Below, one piece after another: positions 45,333-53,959 of a stretch of DNA of 64,000 nt; positions within the stretch are counted from its first letter, which is position 1, and each line of letters starts with the position of its first letter. Made by a program: the position numbers and the translations under genes. The stretch lies in the NCBI GenBank assembly GCA_018622495.1, contig CP076021.1, forward strand, positions 1,233,501 through 1,297,500, written 5' to 3'. The stretch comes from Mycoplasmatota bacterium (GTDB lineage Bacteria > Bacillota_I > Bacilli_A > Acholeplasmatales > Acholeplasmataceae). The notes below the pieces were generated by a model. That model ran no database searches. It worked only from the letters and a program-made list of their open reading frames with translations, and was not told where the DNA came from.

Positions 45333-45861
45333 ATCTAATAGTTTTCAATGCTTTTGACCAAGATTCTAGTTGTGGGAAGAAAATCTCTAAATTTGATTTG
45401 TGAATATCCATGGGTTTAAATGTACTTCCGTTCTCAAAATCTGTAAACAATGAAAGCAATATATGTGTACGAATATCAGCAACTTGTAATTCCCCGAGCA
45501 CTCCTCTTAAGTGTTCTGTAGCTCTTGCTCCTCCAGCAGATCCATAACTGATAATGCCTGCTGCTTTATTATGCCAAGGTTCTCTTGCAAGATCGAGTGC
45601 ATTTTTAAGTGATGCTGGCATACTGTGATTATATTCAGCTAAGATAAAGACAAATCCATCAAATTCGTTCAACTTTGAGTTCCATTTTTTTATCCCAGTC
45701 ATATCTGCTGATGTTCCTAAAAATGGTAATTCAAAATCTCTTATATCAACTATCTCATATGTTGTTGAACCATATAGATTCGATTGATCAAGAACCCACT
45801 TTCCAACTTGCTCACTAACTCTTTGTTCTCTTGTACTTCCTAAAATAATTCCTATTTTCAT
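45331..45861 (-). CDS. NADPH-dependent FMN reductase family protein
   Basis: A flavodoxin-like quinone/azo reductase type of 176 aa. The FMN phosphate loop is GSTREQRVSEQVGKW, and AEYNHSMPASLKNALDLA is the family signature that holds the flavin ring; YGSAGGARATEHLR follows. It transfers electrons from NAD(P)H to FMN and on to quinones or similar acceptors. It lies 12 nt after the dioxygenase gene, in one operon divergent from an HxlR regulator. Confidence 0.9.
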   Translation of the reverse strand: MKIGIILGSTREQRVSEQVGKWVLDQSNLYGSTTYEIVDIRDFELPFLGTSADMTGIKKWNSKLNEFDGFVFILAEYNHSMPASLKNALDLAREPWHNKAAGIISYGSAGGARATEHLRGVLGELQVADIRTHILLSLFTDFENGSTFKPMDIHKSNLEIFFPQLESWSKALKTIR

Positions 45862-45873
45862 TTTTCTACTCCT

Positions 45874-46692
45874 TTAGTATGTTAATTTTATTTGAATATT
45901 TAGTGGATCCTTTAGTAATATAGTTTTGCCTTCTTCTTGATATGATATCTCTTGATGATCTAGCATATGTCTTGCAGAATCAAACGCTAATTTTGAATCG
46001 TACCAAATTTCATATGCTCTAATGTCTGCTACTTCTTCATCATGTTCTTCCTTATCATGAAGATTCCAACTATTTAAAGCAAGGTGGTGATGATAATGAT
46101 TAAATGACATAAACACTGCGCTTCGTAGATCAAGTGTCATTTTAAATCCCAATAGTCGATAAAATTCCGCTGCTTTTTCTACATTTTTAGTTCTTAGATG
46201 AAGATGACCAATTGTGAATTTAAATTGATCATTATACATAGATTTCATTAAAAGTTCATCAATATCTAAAGGTAAAGTCACCATTTGGATTTCATTACTT
46301 TCATAATGCCATTTTGTGTCATCAAGGTCGGCATAAACTTCAATACCATGACCATCGGGGTCTTCAAGATAAATTGCTTTACTTACACCGTGATGACTCG
46401 CTCCTAAAAAATTTGGAAATCTTCTATTTAGTGATATCCATGTAGCTAGTTGATCTTCATTCTCAAGTAAAAAAGCAATATGATATAAACCTTCTTGAAA
46501 TTGATGTCTTTTTCTACTTTTAACTAAAGTTATAAGGGGATTACCTCGATTACCTAAAATGACAGTTTCATCTGTTTTAGATAGTGTATCTAAATGCATG
46601 ACTTCATTATAAAATGATTCAGATACTGATAAATTAAACACGGCAAGGTTAACGTGTTTAATATATGTTTTACTCTCATGATATATTTCCAT
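45874..46692 (-). CDS. Ring-cleaving dioxygenase-like glyoxalase-fold protein (CatE type)
   Basis: Two VOC modules: KHVNLAVFNLSVSESFYNEV at the N-terminus and GHLHLRTKNVEKAAEFYRLL from residue about 165. Metal ligand positions are the His of these blocks and Glu of DPDGHGIEVYAD. The length (272 aa) and the adjoining HxlR gene resemble CatE, the catechol 2,3-dioxygenase induced by quinones in Bacillus. Activity on catechol is inferred, not shown. Its promoter is at 46721-46749. Confidence 0.82.
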   Translation of the reverse strand: MEIYHESKTYIKHVNLAVFNLSVSESFYNEVMHLDTLSKTDETVILGNRGNPLITLVKSRKRHQFQEGLYHIAFLLENEDQLATWISLNRRFPNFLGASHHGVSKAIYLEDPDGHGIEVYADLDDTKWHYESNEIQMVTLPLDIDELLMKSMYNDQFKFTIGHLHLRTKNVEKAAEFYRLLGFKMTLDLRSAVFMSFNHYHHHLALNSWNLHDKEEHDEEVADIRAYEIWYDSKLAFDSARHMLDHQEISYQEEGKTILLKDPLNIQIKLTY

Positions 46693-46720
46693 TTTTTCTC
46701 CTACTCACTTTATGTAATTT

Positions 46721-46749
46721 ATTATACTTTTGTAAGTTTATAAAGTAAA
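46721..46749 (-). promoter_or_regulatory. Promoter of the dioxygenase/FMN reductase operon
   Basis: TTTACT (46744-46749) and TATAAT (46721-46726) are spaced by 17 bp. It is back to back with the HxlR promoter. Confidence 0.65.
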
Positions 46750-46754
46750 GTAAT

Positions 46755-46782
46755 TTGCTTTTATAATGATATCATGTATAAT
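46755..46782 (+). promoter_or_regulatory. Promoter of the hxlR-type gene with palindromic operator candidate
   Basis: TTGCTT (46755-46760) and TATAAT (46777-46782) are spaced by 16 bp. The spacer contains the palindrome ATGATATCAT, a plausible binding site for the regulator encoded just downstream. Confidence 0.6.
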
Positions 46783-46798
46783 AAGTACAGGTGATATA

Positions 46799-47101
46799 AT
46801 GAAAGATGATATTTGTCCAAAATTTGAGAAAGCAACTAAAATTTTAAATAAACGATGGAATGGTTTAATCATACATCAGTTATTATTACGCCCAAAGAGA
46901 TTTGGTGAATTAGAAGATGAGATACAGATAAGTGGAAAAGTTCTTTCTACACGATTAAAGGAATTAGAAGAATTTGGAATCGTAGAAAGAAAAGTATATC
47001 CTGAAACTCCTGTACGTATCGAATATGATCTCTCGCAGATGGGTAAATCATTAAGTTTGGTCATGAAATCCATTGAGGATTGGTCAAAAATTTGGTTATA
47101 A
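46799..47101 (+). CDS. HxlR/MarR-type regulator (YodB/CatR-like)
   Basis: A winged-helix protein of 100 aa with the HxlR pattern: KRWNGLIIHQLLLRPKRFGELEDEI, then ISGKVLSTRLKELEEFGIVERKVYPE. A Cys at position 6 (MKDDICPKF) corresponds to the redox-sensing N-terminal Cys of YodB and CatR, which derepress quinone detoxification genes. Start 46799 has GGTGAT upstream. It is divergent from the dioxygenase/FMN reductase operon, its likely target, and is followed by a terminator. Confidence 0.88.
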   Translation: MKDDICPKFEKATKILNKRWNGLIIHQLLLRPKRFGELEDEIQISGKVLSTRLKELEEFGIVERKVYPETPVRIEYDLSQMGKSLSLVMKSIEDWSKIWL

Positions 47102-47117
47102 TAAAAATGAAATTAAT

Positions 47118-47149
47118 AAAAGCTCAACATTATGAATGTTGAGCTTTTT
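47118..47149 (+). terminator. Intrinsic terminator after the hxlR-type gene
   Basis: AAAGCTCAACAT and ATGTTGAGCTTT flank a five-base loop, with a T-run after it. Confidence 0.85.
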
Positions 47150-47214
47150 CTATATATTAATCGCAAGAAAACCTTATTAAAAAAAGACCTGATACTTCTT
47201 ATATGTGTAATACT

Positions 47215-47280
47215 ACCTATTTTGATACAAATTAGCACCCCATGTTTTATTTAGCACCCTTAACATAATTTTTAGCACCC
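47215..47280. repeat. Array of three GCACCC direct repeats, about 20 bp apart (left copy)
   Basis: TTAGCACCC-type units have GCACCC at 47235, 47254 and 47275. The preceding ACCTATTTTGATACAA (47215-47230) recurs exactly at 55631-55646 before a second array. Two looser units lie at 47872 and 47902. Such helically phased repeats resemble transposase binding sites at element ends. Confidence 0.6.
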
Positions 47281-47345
47281 TTGTAAAAATGGCTTACAAA
47301 GGGAATTGTTGAAAATGACTGTTGTTGTTACCGAATACAGTCCTA

Positions 47346-47840
47346 CTAGTATCCAAGATAAATATATATTAATGTTTTTGATTCTTCAAAATAAACCATA
47401 ATAGTAAGGTTTTCTACATAATATATATATTTTACATCCCATGAAGGAGCATACTTACTGGGTATATCTTTACGCCCTACTAAATGATCCACATCACTTT
47501 CTTGATTTTCTATTAATCTACCTTCAGCAAAGGATAAAACACCACTGAATGTTTCCCGATAATGCTATACTCCTTCTGGACTAGTCTAGTAATGTTGACC
47601 ACCATAACTATACTCACTTGTGAAAAAATCTTCATTTGCGTCTTTAAATGAAAAAACAGTGTACTGAGCACCATGTCCTTGTGCACCAAATGAAGAGTCA
47701 ATGTAACTATAAAGTATTTCGGCTTCAGCAGGAATTTTTACACCACTAAAATAATCTATTCTAGATTTAATCTCATTATGATTTGTACAACCTGATAATA
47801 GCATAATGAATAATATCATTATGAAAATTTTTCTATACAT
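47346..47840 (-). pseudogene. Lipoprotein pseudogene with two in-frame TAG codons
   Basis: The start ATG 47840 opens MYRKIFIMILFIMLLSGC, a lipoprotein signal with Cys18. After YGGQHY the frame meets TAG (47586-47588) and, six codons later, a second TAG, yet it continues as HYRETFSGVLSFAEGRLIE and VEDL-type coding sequence to the stop at 47346. The intact product would be about 164 aa. I recognise no domain. Both changes could be CAG to TAG transitions. Confidence 0.65.
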
Positions 47841-47988
47841 TGACAATAAATCTCCATTTACTCGATTTTTAGCACCTTTATGTTAAATTGAGTAGAATTT
47901 TGCACCCTAAGTTCTGGTTTAACAAAGGGAATTTTAAAGTGACGACTTGCGTTGTGTTTTTTTATTTTTTTTGAACAGATCAATCTAT

Positions 47989-48906
47989 TCACATGTAGAT
48001 ATGTACAAAAATAGTTTTTGATACACCATCAATTGTAACTGTTAATCGTCCTAGTTCGTATGTTCTATCTCTAAAATCCTTGATGATTTCATATTTGTTC
48101 GTATCTATTTTGACAAAATACTCATTTCTATTTAATTGTAGATTAACATCAAATGATTCACTCGTACCGAACTCTATTATATCTCCAACTTTTAAATTTG
48201 ATATTCCTATTGTATATCTTAAGTTGCTGGTAAATTGATAATTATTTACATTAATCTCTTGAACAGCTAGCAAAAATGAATCATCCTCTGCTAAAGGTTG
48301 TGCAATCAAGCCTAAATAAGCACCATATACTTCGCTACCTGTAACCATCTCAATATCATCATAAAATGACATTGGTATACTTATAACTTCTCCACTAGCC
48401 CTAAAACTAGATGATAAATAAGTCTTTTGATTATCAATCTTATATCCATAAGATGATTGAGCTAAGTTAAGTTGGTATTTGATATATATACCATTCATTT
48501 CATTTGGAAGTTCTAGTAAACCTCCATCAATTTCGGTATAGGTTTCATTCAAATAAACCGCTATATCTTCAGACTTTTCTCTGCTAGATAATGGACTTCC
48601 AATTTTTAAAACTTTAATTTCAAAGGTTTCACTTTTTTTGTTAACCGTTGCTGTTAAAGTGACCATAATATCTTCATCTTTTTGATTCACGATAGCATCA
48701 TTTCCACTAATTATTATTGCATCGCTATCAGAAGCCCGCACAAACGGTGCGTAGACTCCTCTTTCTAATTGAAAATCTCTTGTTACTTCTTTTGGAATGT
48801 TATCTCTTTGTAATGCTTGAAATGATTTTTCAGGATAATCACATGACGATAGAATAAAAATGAAAAAGACCATCATAGTGACTAAAAGTATTTTTTTCAT
48901 AATCAT
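47989..48906 (-). CDS. Secreted lipoprotein of unknown function with Ig-like segment
   Basis: The signal peptide ends in FILSSC with the lipid-modified Cys at 22. Residues about 70-110 (DAIVNQKDEDIMVTLTATVN, followed by FEIKVL) look like an atrophied bacterial Ig-like domain. The rest is beta-rich and unrecognised. It sits alone in the accessory region. Start 48906 has GGGAGGG upstream. Possible adhesion or surface-binding role by analogy only. Confidence 0.7.
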   Translation of the reverse strand: MIMKKILLVTMMVFFIFILSSCDYPEKSFQALQRDNIPKEVTRDFQLERGVYAPFVRASDSDAIIISGNDAIVNQKDEDIMVTLTATVNKKSETFEIKVLKIGSPLSSREKSEDIAVYLNETYTEIDGGLLELPNEMNGIYIKYQLNLAQSSYGYKIDNQKTYLSSSFRASGEVISIPMSFYDDIEMVTGSEVYGAYLGLIAQPLAEDDSFLLAVQEINVNNYQFTSNLRYTIGISNLKVGDIIEFGTSESFDVNLQLNRNEYFVKIDTNKYEIIKDFRDRTYELGRLTVTIDGVSKTIFVHIYM

Positions 48907-49214
48907 ATCTACCCTCCCATTTTTTTAATTAATCGTTATCTTAAGTAAATTTTATCACATACCGATACTATTTGCCATGACATATTTTTATATGGAGTGG
49001 CATAACTTCAGATTAAGGAAAATTAAACTTTGTACTCACTCATTGTTTACGTAATACTTGTCTTGTCATTACGAGTTTTACTCTAAAATCATTCGCGTTC
49101 GACGGAGTTTCACTCTGTTTCCAACGGAGTTTTGCTTTTTTCGGATGGAGTTGCTTTTTATTTGTAAGAATTATCGATTTTGATACACATACATTTTACA
49201 CTTAGAACGTAAGG
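48907..49214. other. Intergenic stretch in accessory region
   Basis: No gene is seen in this stretch of roughly 310 bases. It contains three spaced CGGAGTTT-like words (about 49108, 49133, 49155) and a TTTTGATACA word near 49178 that recalls the start of the GCACCC arrays. Confidence 0.4.
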
Positions 49215-49249
49215 AAAAAACGTATTTAGATGAATCATCTAAAAATACG
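49215..49249 (-). terminator. Intrinsic terminator after the small membrane protein gene
   Basis: CGTATTTTTAGATGA and TCATCTAAATACG pair, with a T-run of six on the minus strand. Confidence 0.75.
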
Positions 49250-49318
49250 CTTTTCATTGATTTACTTATTCGGTATCCCTATCCTTGACAGAGAATCCTT
49301 ATTAACAGTCTCAATTCT

Positions 49319-49546
49319 TTATGATTTTGATTGTTTATTCTTAATTAGTTCAATAAATATTATTATTAAAATACTGACAACTGATAAGACACCTGCTTTG
49401 AATATATCAATTTGCAGAAGTATAAGTGCAGTTGAATCAGTAGAACCGTTAGGTGTGTCACTAAGAAAAAGTACAAATAAACTATATAAGAACACCAACA
49501 ATATTAAAATTTGAAAAAATAATAAATAATTAAATTTCTTTTTCAT
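49319..49546 (-). CDS. Small hypothetical membrane protein (75 aa)
   Basis: Two hydrophobic segments (about 5-27 and 46-68) are joined by a polar loop with TPNGSTDS. I take ATG 49546 (MKKKFNYLL) because GGTGAAA precedes it; the frame upstream overlaps the end of the previous gene. No family recognised. It follows the secreted Gly-linker protein in the same direction (10 nt gap) and may be co-transcribed. Confidence 0.55.
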   Translation of the reverse strand: MKKKFNYLLFFQILILLVFLYSLFVLFLSDTPNGSTDSTALILLQIDIFKAGVLSVVSILIIIFIELIKNKQSKS

Positions 49547-49556
49547 ATTTTCACCA

Positions 49557-50642
49557 TCATTTATAATGAATAATTTGAATTGCACTTCTACGCGACTTAT
49601 CAGGTGCCTGTGTCATTGTTGCAGAAACACCTAAAAAAACAATATTACTTGATACACCGATATATGCTCTTAAATTTAAATTAAACGTAATTGTAATCTT
49701 ATCAATTGTATGTTGATAATCACTCCATAAAGTCATGTTGTAATCATCAAATATTTTATCAACCAGGACGGTTACTAATTTAACTTCAAGTTCATATACA
49801 GATTTTGTTAAATTTACACTATTTAAATAATTACCATTGTCATCATATTGTGGTATTTCACCAACAGGATAGATAAGTGCAAAATATGACGAATATGGTT
49901 TTACATCCCAGATAATACCGTTATCATTAATTGTAAATGTGTCATCATGGATAGTATTGAACTTATCTCCAGTTTGAGTTCTTACAAAACTGTTTGATCC
50001 TGACTCAAATTCAGCTCTTTTTGTCCACTTAATTGTAGATTCTACAGGCATCAAGTAATCAGGATATCCAATTGCCATAAAATCTCTATACGACGCTGGA
50101 GTTGATGAATAAGTTGTGTAAGTACTTCGTAGTATGAAATTTGTATTAGATTCTGGAATATAATCTATTCTAGTTATTACTTGCGAAACATCACCATCAA
50201 GATACCTTGAATAAACTATCACTCTACTATAAATTTCATCTATTTCAACTTCAGTTGTGGATGCATTAACATCATAATTTACATATAAAGTGTTTGATGA
50301 ACCTCCACCGCCTCCACCAGCATTAACTAATTCGAAAATAGTTTGAACAGAATAAGCTATTGCATCTGATATTTCATCCTTACTTGTTTTATCATCTTTA
50401 AATTTTTCATATGCTTTTGATAACTTTACAATTGCTTTATTAGCTTTAACTTTTTTAGTGGCATAAACTTCTGATACTTCATTTACTACTTCTTCATCAT
50501 CTACTATCTTAGTCTCAAAATATTTCTTACTTTCCATTACAATACTAGAATCAAAATTGTCACCCTGTGAAGCATATATCACATTCGTTGTACTAAATAA
50601 AACAGAAAACACTAAAATAAAAAGAAGTAAAACTTTCTTCAT
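49557..50642 (-). CDS. Secreted protein with hexaglycine linker (361 aa)
   Basis: An N-terminal signal peptide ends about VIYASQG. A Lys/Glu-rich helical part (residues 30-100) precedes NAGGGGGGSSNTLYVNYDVN, a flexible six-Gly linker; the remaining 240 residues are beta-rich with many Tyr and Thr. No Cys, no recognised domain. Start ATG 50642 has GGGAGGG upstream; an extended -10 (TGATACAAT) lies about 40 nt further. Likely extracellular; function unknown. Confidence 0.65.
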   Translation of the reverse strand: MKKVLLLFILVFSVLFSTTNVIYASQGDNFDSSIVMESKKYFETKIVDDEEVVNEVSEVYATKKVKANKAIVKLSKAYEKFKDDKTSKDEISDAIAYSVQTIFELVNAGGGGGGSSNTLYVNYDVNASTTEVEIDEIYSRVIVYSRYLDGDVSQVITRIDYIPESNTNFILRSTYTTYSSTPASYRDFMAIGYPDYLMPVESTIKWTKRAEFESGSNSFVRTQTGDKFNTIHDDTFTINDNGIIWDVKPYSSYFALIYPVGEIPQYDDNGNYLNSVNLTKSVYELEVKLVTVLVDKIFDDYNMTLWSDYQHTIDKITITFNLNLRAYIGVSSNIVFLGVSATMTQAPDKSRRSAIQIIHYK

Positions 50643-50805
50643 TACAATCCCTCCCATTTGATTTTTTTTAATTGTATCACACAATATTTAATTGCAAATG
50701 TCATTTTTACACTATGTTTTATTATTTTGATAATTTAAAGCTACTAATAAAACACAAAAAATAAAAAGATTTGCGTTAAAAATCTCAAATCCGGTTTCCT
50801 CTAGG

Positions 50806-50911
50806 TGTCTTATCATTATGGACTTTATCACTGTTTTTGATAACCTCTATACTAACTTTACTACAACCTCTATACTAACTTTACTATAAATAATGCTAAA
50901 AGTTCATATTT
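50806..50911. repeat. 106-bp dispersed repeat, copy 1
   Basis: It is identical to 58172-58277 except for four bases. Each copy contains a 21-bp internal tandem (ACCTCTATACTAACTTTACTA, here twice). No ORF. It lies between genes. Confidence 0.85.
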
Positions 50912-51020
50912 TGATAAGTCATCAAAAGATAACTGATTATTACAATTATGCTATAAAAACAGCATAAATGTTTGTCCAATTAGGTTTGTCCATTTTCCGT
51001 CACTTTTAATAATATGTGTC

Positions 51021-51134
51021 ACATTCAATCTGCGTTGATACGACCAAATTGCTTGCAAAATCCATCTTGTGTGTATGCAAATAGCATAAATATAGCTGTT
51101 TTATGTTTACACACACAAGCAGTGAAAAAATCAC
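51021..51134. repeat. Diverged hairpin-forming repeat, copy A
   Basis: It aligns without gaps to copy B (53985-54105) over about 75 bp. CTTGTGTGTA and TACACACACAAG can pair around an inner GCATAAA/TTTTATG stem. The sense-strand words VYANSIN...VLCLHT also resemble those of copy B, so a decayed coding origin is possible. Confidence 0.55.
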
Positions 51135-51185
51135 AGAAACATGTTATTGCTTCAATTAATCGATTAAGTATATCAATGCTTTTAT

Positions 51186-52256
51186 CTATTCAAATATTTT
51201 TTCAATAACTTTAATTTCTTTCTTATCAAAGTCTACTTTTCCTTTAATCCCATAAGGGATAATAGTTCTAGGTAGTGCGTGGCCAAAATTTAAATTATAC
51301 ACTATGGGTAAACTAAATTGATATGATAAATTCAACAGAATTTCTCGGTATTCTTGATAATAAACTTCATCATATGGTTTACCGATTAGTAAACACTTAG
51401 TACGACTTAATACGCCCTCATTAATTAATAAGTAAAGCATCATTTTAAACTTTTCTGGTGTAGGTTTTTCTTCACTCGTTTCGAGAAATATAATCTTATC
51501 TTTAAAAAAATCTTTATCTGGAATTAAACCATACTGGTCATAAACGTTTCTTTGATCTGAATATCTTTCACTAGTATATAAATCATAGATGCTCTCGAGG
51601 CAACCACCCCAAAATAAACCTTCAATGACACCAAATCCGTTTAGATATTCATGGCCATTGGTCTCTTCTATTTCAACCAACGGTACAAACATTTGATTTT
51701 TACTATAGTCTTTTCTATTCAAGTACCATTTTGGACTTGAATGGATTTCAAAAGATTGATCATTTTTAAATAGTCTTTGATAACTTTTCTTTGTATATGG
51801 AATCATTTCCTTTTGTAGTTCACACAAATCTGACAAGAAATTCAAACCATAGTAAGTAACTAATCCTAGTTTGTTTAGCATTAGATGGTTATTGGTTGAA
51901 TCAGAAAAGCCTACAAATACCTTTGGATTTGAACGAACAGTATTACTAAACTCAGTATTCATTAAATAAGGTATTGTTTTGTAAGTATCATCCCCACCTA
52001 TCGCACAAATTATGCCTTTGATTGATTGTTCTTTAAACGCAAGCATTAAATCATCGGCTCTTTTACTTGGGTTGTTTTTTATAAAGTTTAAACCTTTAAG
52101 TGTATGAGGCATAAAAACAGGTTCAAGACCAAGATCTTTTAATCTTCTTATACCTAGTTCTAATTGATGTCTTACTTCAGGTTCACCTAAAATACCTGAT
52201 GACAGACTAACAATAGCGACTTTGTCACCTCTTTTAAGTTGTTTGGGTTTAATCAT
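51186..52256 (-). CDS. S66 peptidase (LD-carboxypeptidase / MccF-like)
   Basis: A serine peptidase of 356 aa with the S66 set: nucleophile Ser in FVGFSDSTNNH, Glu in IIFLETSEEKPT and His in LNFGHALPRTIIP. RGDKVAIVSLSSG at the N-terminus and GGDDTYKTIPYL complete the pattern. Family members trim murein tetrapeptides or inactivate peptide-nucleotide antibiotics (MccF). The length and lack of a signal peptide favour the cytosolic MccF-like group. Its start overlaps the end of abiEii, so it is co-translated with the AbiE pair. Confidence 0.88.
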   Translation of the reverse strand: MIKPKQLKRGDKVAIVSLSSGILGEPEVRHQLELGIRRLKDLGLEPVFMPHTLKGLNFIKNNPSKRADDLMLAFKEQSIKGIICAIGGDDTYKTIPYLMNTEFSNTVRSNPKVFVGFSDSTNNHLMLNKLGLVTYYGLNFLSDLCELQKEMIPYTKKSYQRLFKNDQSFEIHSSPKWYLNRKDYSKNQMFVPLVEIEETNGHEYLNGFGVIEGLFWGGCLESIYDLYTSERYSDQRNVYDQYGLIPDKDFFKDKIIFLETSEEKPTPEKFKMMLYLLINEGVLSRTKCLLIGKPYDEVYYQEYREILLNLSYQFSLPIVYNLNFGHALPRTIIPYGIKGKVDFDKKEIKVIEKIFE

Positions 52257-53131
52257 TAGTTAGTCTCCAAATCTACTTCAATGTGGCTAGTAATTGATTT
52301 GAAAAAATCGCTATTCCATAGATCTAGACTATGATAATCTTCTATAAATGGTCTGATATCTGATTTGGCTATATCAAAGTCAATTTGATCAAATCGTTTA
52401 TCTAATATTTCTATTAATGATGCTCTTGTTAATTGGACATCCTCTTCTATAGTTTTTGTTTGTTTTAGTCTTGTTTCCAAGTGTTTTAGATTCACTTTTG
52501 TATCTAAACTCAAATAATAGATATAATCATATAAATCTCTGCCCTTTACACGGTTTTTCCAACCTCTAGCAATAACGGCATGAATTTTACCCGCAAACAG
52601 AGACGATTGGTCATATACTCTAACTTGATATGGAAATGGTAGTAAACGAAACTTGATTTCAGTTTTTGCATAAAGAGGTGGATTCACATCAACTTCAAAC
52701 TTGATAATGATTTTCTCGTTATGAATAATACGACTTGAATCTTCAGAATCAGGGTAAATTGTAATGATTGTTTCTTTTGTATTGCCCTTTATGAAGGCTG
52801 AATCGATTGTTGAACTTGTTGTCTTATCCTTTTTTGACACTTCAAAATTTAACCCCAGTGAATTTACAACATCACTTATTGGTTTAAAGTATTCACTTAT
52901 ATCAAAAGTGTCATCTGCGACTAGTAGTGAAAAATCTAAATCCTCACTAAACCGATTCATTCCATAAAAAAGTCTTAGAGCAGTACCACCATAAAAAGCA
53001 GCATGTGAAAAAAAGTCAGTTTTCGAAAGCCCTGACAAAATCACTTCTTGCAAAACTTCTTTGACTGCATTCTTTTTATCTTCCAGTGTGATTGGATTAT
53101 ACTTATTAATCATTTGTTGAATAATCGTCAT
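52256..53131 (-). CDS. abiEii: AbiEii-type nucleotidyltransferase toxin
   Basis: The nucleotidyltransferase core is FYGGTALRLFYGMNRFSEDLDFSLL, carrying the GG-(x)-R and D-x-D metal motifs. FAGKIHAVIARGWKNRVKGRDLYD is the second conserved AbiEii block. In type IV toxin-antitoxin systems this enzyme adds nucleotides to RNA and stops growth during phage infection, while AbiEi represses the operon. Its start overlaps the abiEi gene by ATGA. The S66 peptidase gene follows directly. Confidence 0.9.
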   Translation of the reverse strand: MTIIQQMINKYNPITLEDKKNAVKEVLQEVILSGLSKTDFFSHAAFYGGTALRLFYGMNRFSEDLDFSLLVADDTFDISEYFKPISDVVNSLGLNFEVSKKDKTTSSTIDSAFIKGNTKETIITIYPDSEDSSRIIHNEKIIIKFEVDVNPPLYAKTEIKFRLLPFPYQVRVYDQSSLFAGKIHAVIARGWKNRVKGRDLYDYIYYLSLDTKVNLKHLETRLKQTKTIEEDVQLTRASLIEILDKRFDQIDFDIAKSDIRPFIEDYHSLDLWNSDFFKSITSHIEVDLETN

Positions 53132-53718
53132 TTGATATACTCACTTTCAATATATTTTTTTAAATACTTAATATTGTTGGATATATACTTAGTAGATAAA
53201 AACAGAATATCGTGAAAATTTAACTGATCAAACGCATCCCTGCTTATTCGAAGATCTTCGAATAGCATCCGCTTCAATTCTTTAATACTTAATACCGGTT
53301 GTTTTATATATAGTAAATCACATAATGCTTTTTCAGGACTAGCTACGAAGTATGCATAACTATCTAATTCATATACCTTGACCATATATGGAAAAGCTTC
53401 TTTTGGTACATCTCTATATGTGAATAAACCAAAATGATTTTGATATGACTTATATTTCCTTTTGTTAAATGTAGCATTCGTATATACAACTACTCTTTCA
53501 GGAATAATATTATGAAAAGAAAGTGCATATTCAAAAGATAAATAGGATGGGCCATAAATATATGAAGCAAGTAAGTAGCCATCGGTGTTGCTATTCGTTT
53601 CGTAAACACCTCTTACAAGTGGAAATAAGATACCTTTATCAATGTCTCTTTTAATTTTCCCATTAACATCTACATAGTTTTTATACTTTTCTTTCAGATC
53701 TAATGTTGTAATAATCAT
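53128..53718 (-). CDS. abiEi: AbiEi-type antitoxin/transcriptional regulator
   Basis: This 196-aa protein precedes AbiEii and has the AbiEi layout: an N-terminal winged-helix part (LKEKYKNYVDVNGKIKRDIDKG), LFPLVRGVYETN, YLSFEYALSFHNIIPE and SPEKALCDLLY. It should bind the operon promoter and counter the toxin. A good promoter lies at 53741-53769, where the protein would act. Confidence 0.85.
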   Translation of the reverse strand: MIITTLDLKEKYKNYVDVNGKIKRDIDKGILFPLVRGVYETNSNTDGYLLASYIYGPSYLSFEYALSFHNIIPERVVVYTNATFNKRKYKSYQNHFGLFTYRDVPKEAFPYMVKVYELDSYAYFVASPEKALCDLLYIKQPVLSIKELKRMLFEDLRISRDAFDQLNFHDILFLSTKYISNNIKYLKKYIESEYIK

Positions 53719-53740
53719 ATTATCTCCTCCACTTAATGTT

Positions 53741-53769
53741 ATTATATACTATTATCTGGAGCGAATCAA
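53741..53769 (-). promoter_or_regulatory. Promoter of the AbiE/S66 operon
   Basis: TTGATT (53764-53769) and TATAAT (53741-53746) are spaced by 17 bp, about 22 nt before the abiEi start. Confidence 0.7.
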
Positions 53770-53959
53770 ATATTATCTTAAATAAATTTCTCCTAGATAT
53801 TTAAATATGGCTTTTCAATTTTTTTAATGGAGAGATTTGCAACCTATTGGCGGAGAATATTGTAAATTAATTTTTTATTTTTAACACCTAAAAGAAAAAA
53901 ATATTTATCTCTATTTATTAAGTTTAAATACTTCTCATTCTATTTAATAAAAATATTTG

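Noticed and set aside
45255..45338. Short ORF (28 codons) on the plus strand after the IS end.
   Set aside because: No SD, it overlaps the terminator of the convergent gene, and nothing supports expression.
47146..47345. A further small gene in the stretch after the hxlR terminator.
   Set aside because: No open frame with an SD; the stretch holds the GCACCC array only.
28205..47588. Reassigned TAG (read as an amino acid) to explain amber codons in several frames.
   Set aside because: TAG is the natural stop of the cyclase gene at 22514-22516, where the next gene starts in overlap. The affected genes are accessory or IS-derived, which fits pseudogenes better.
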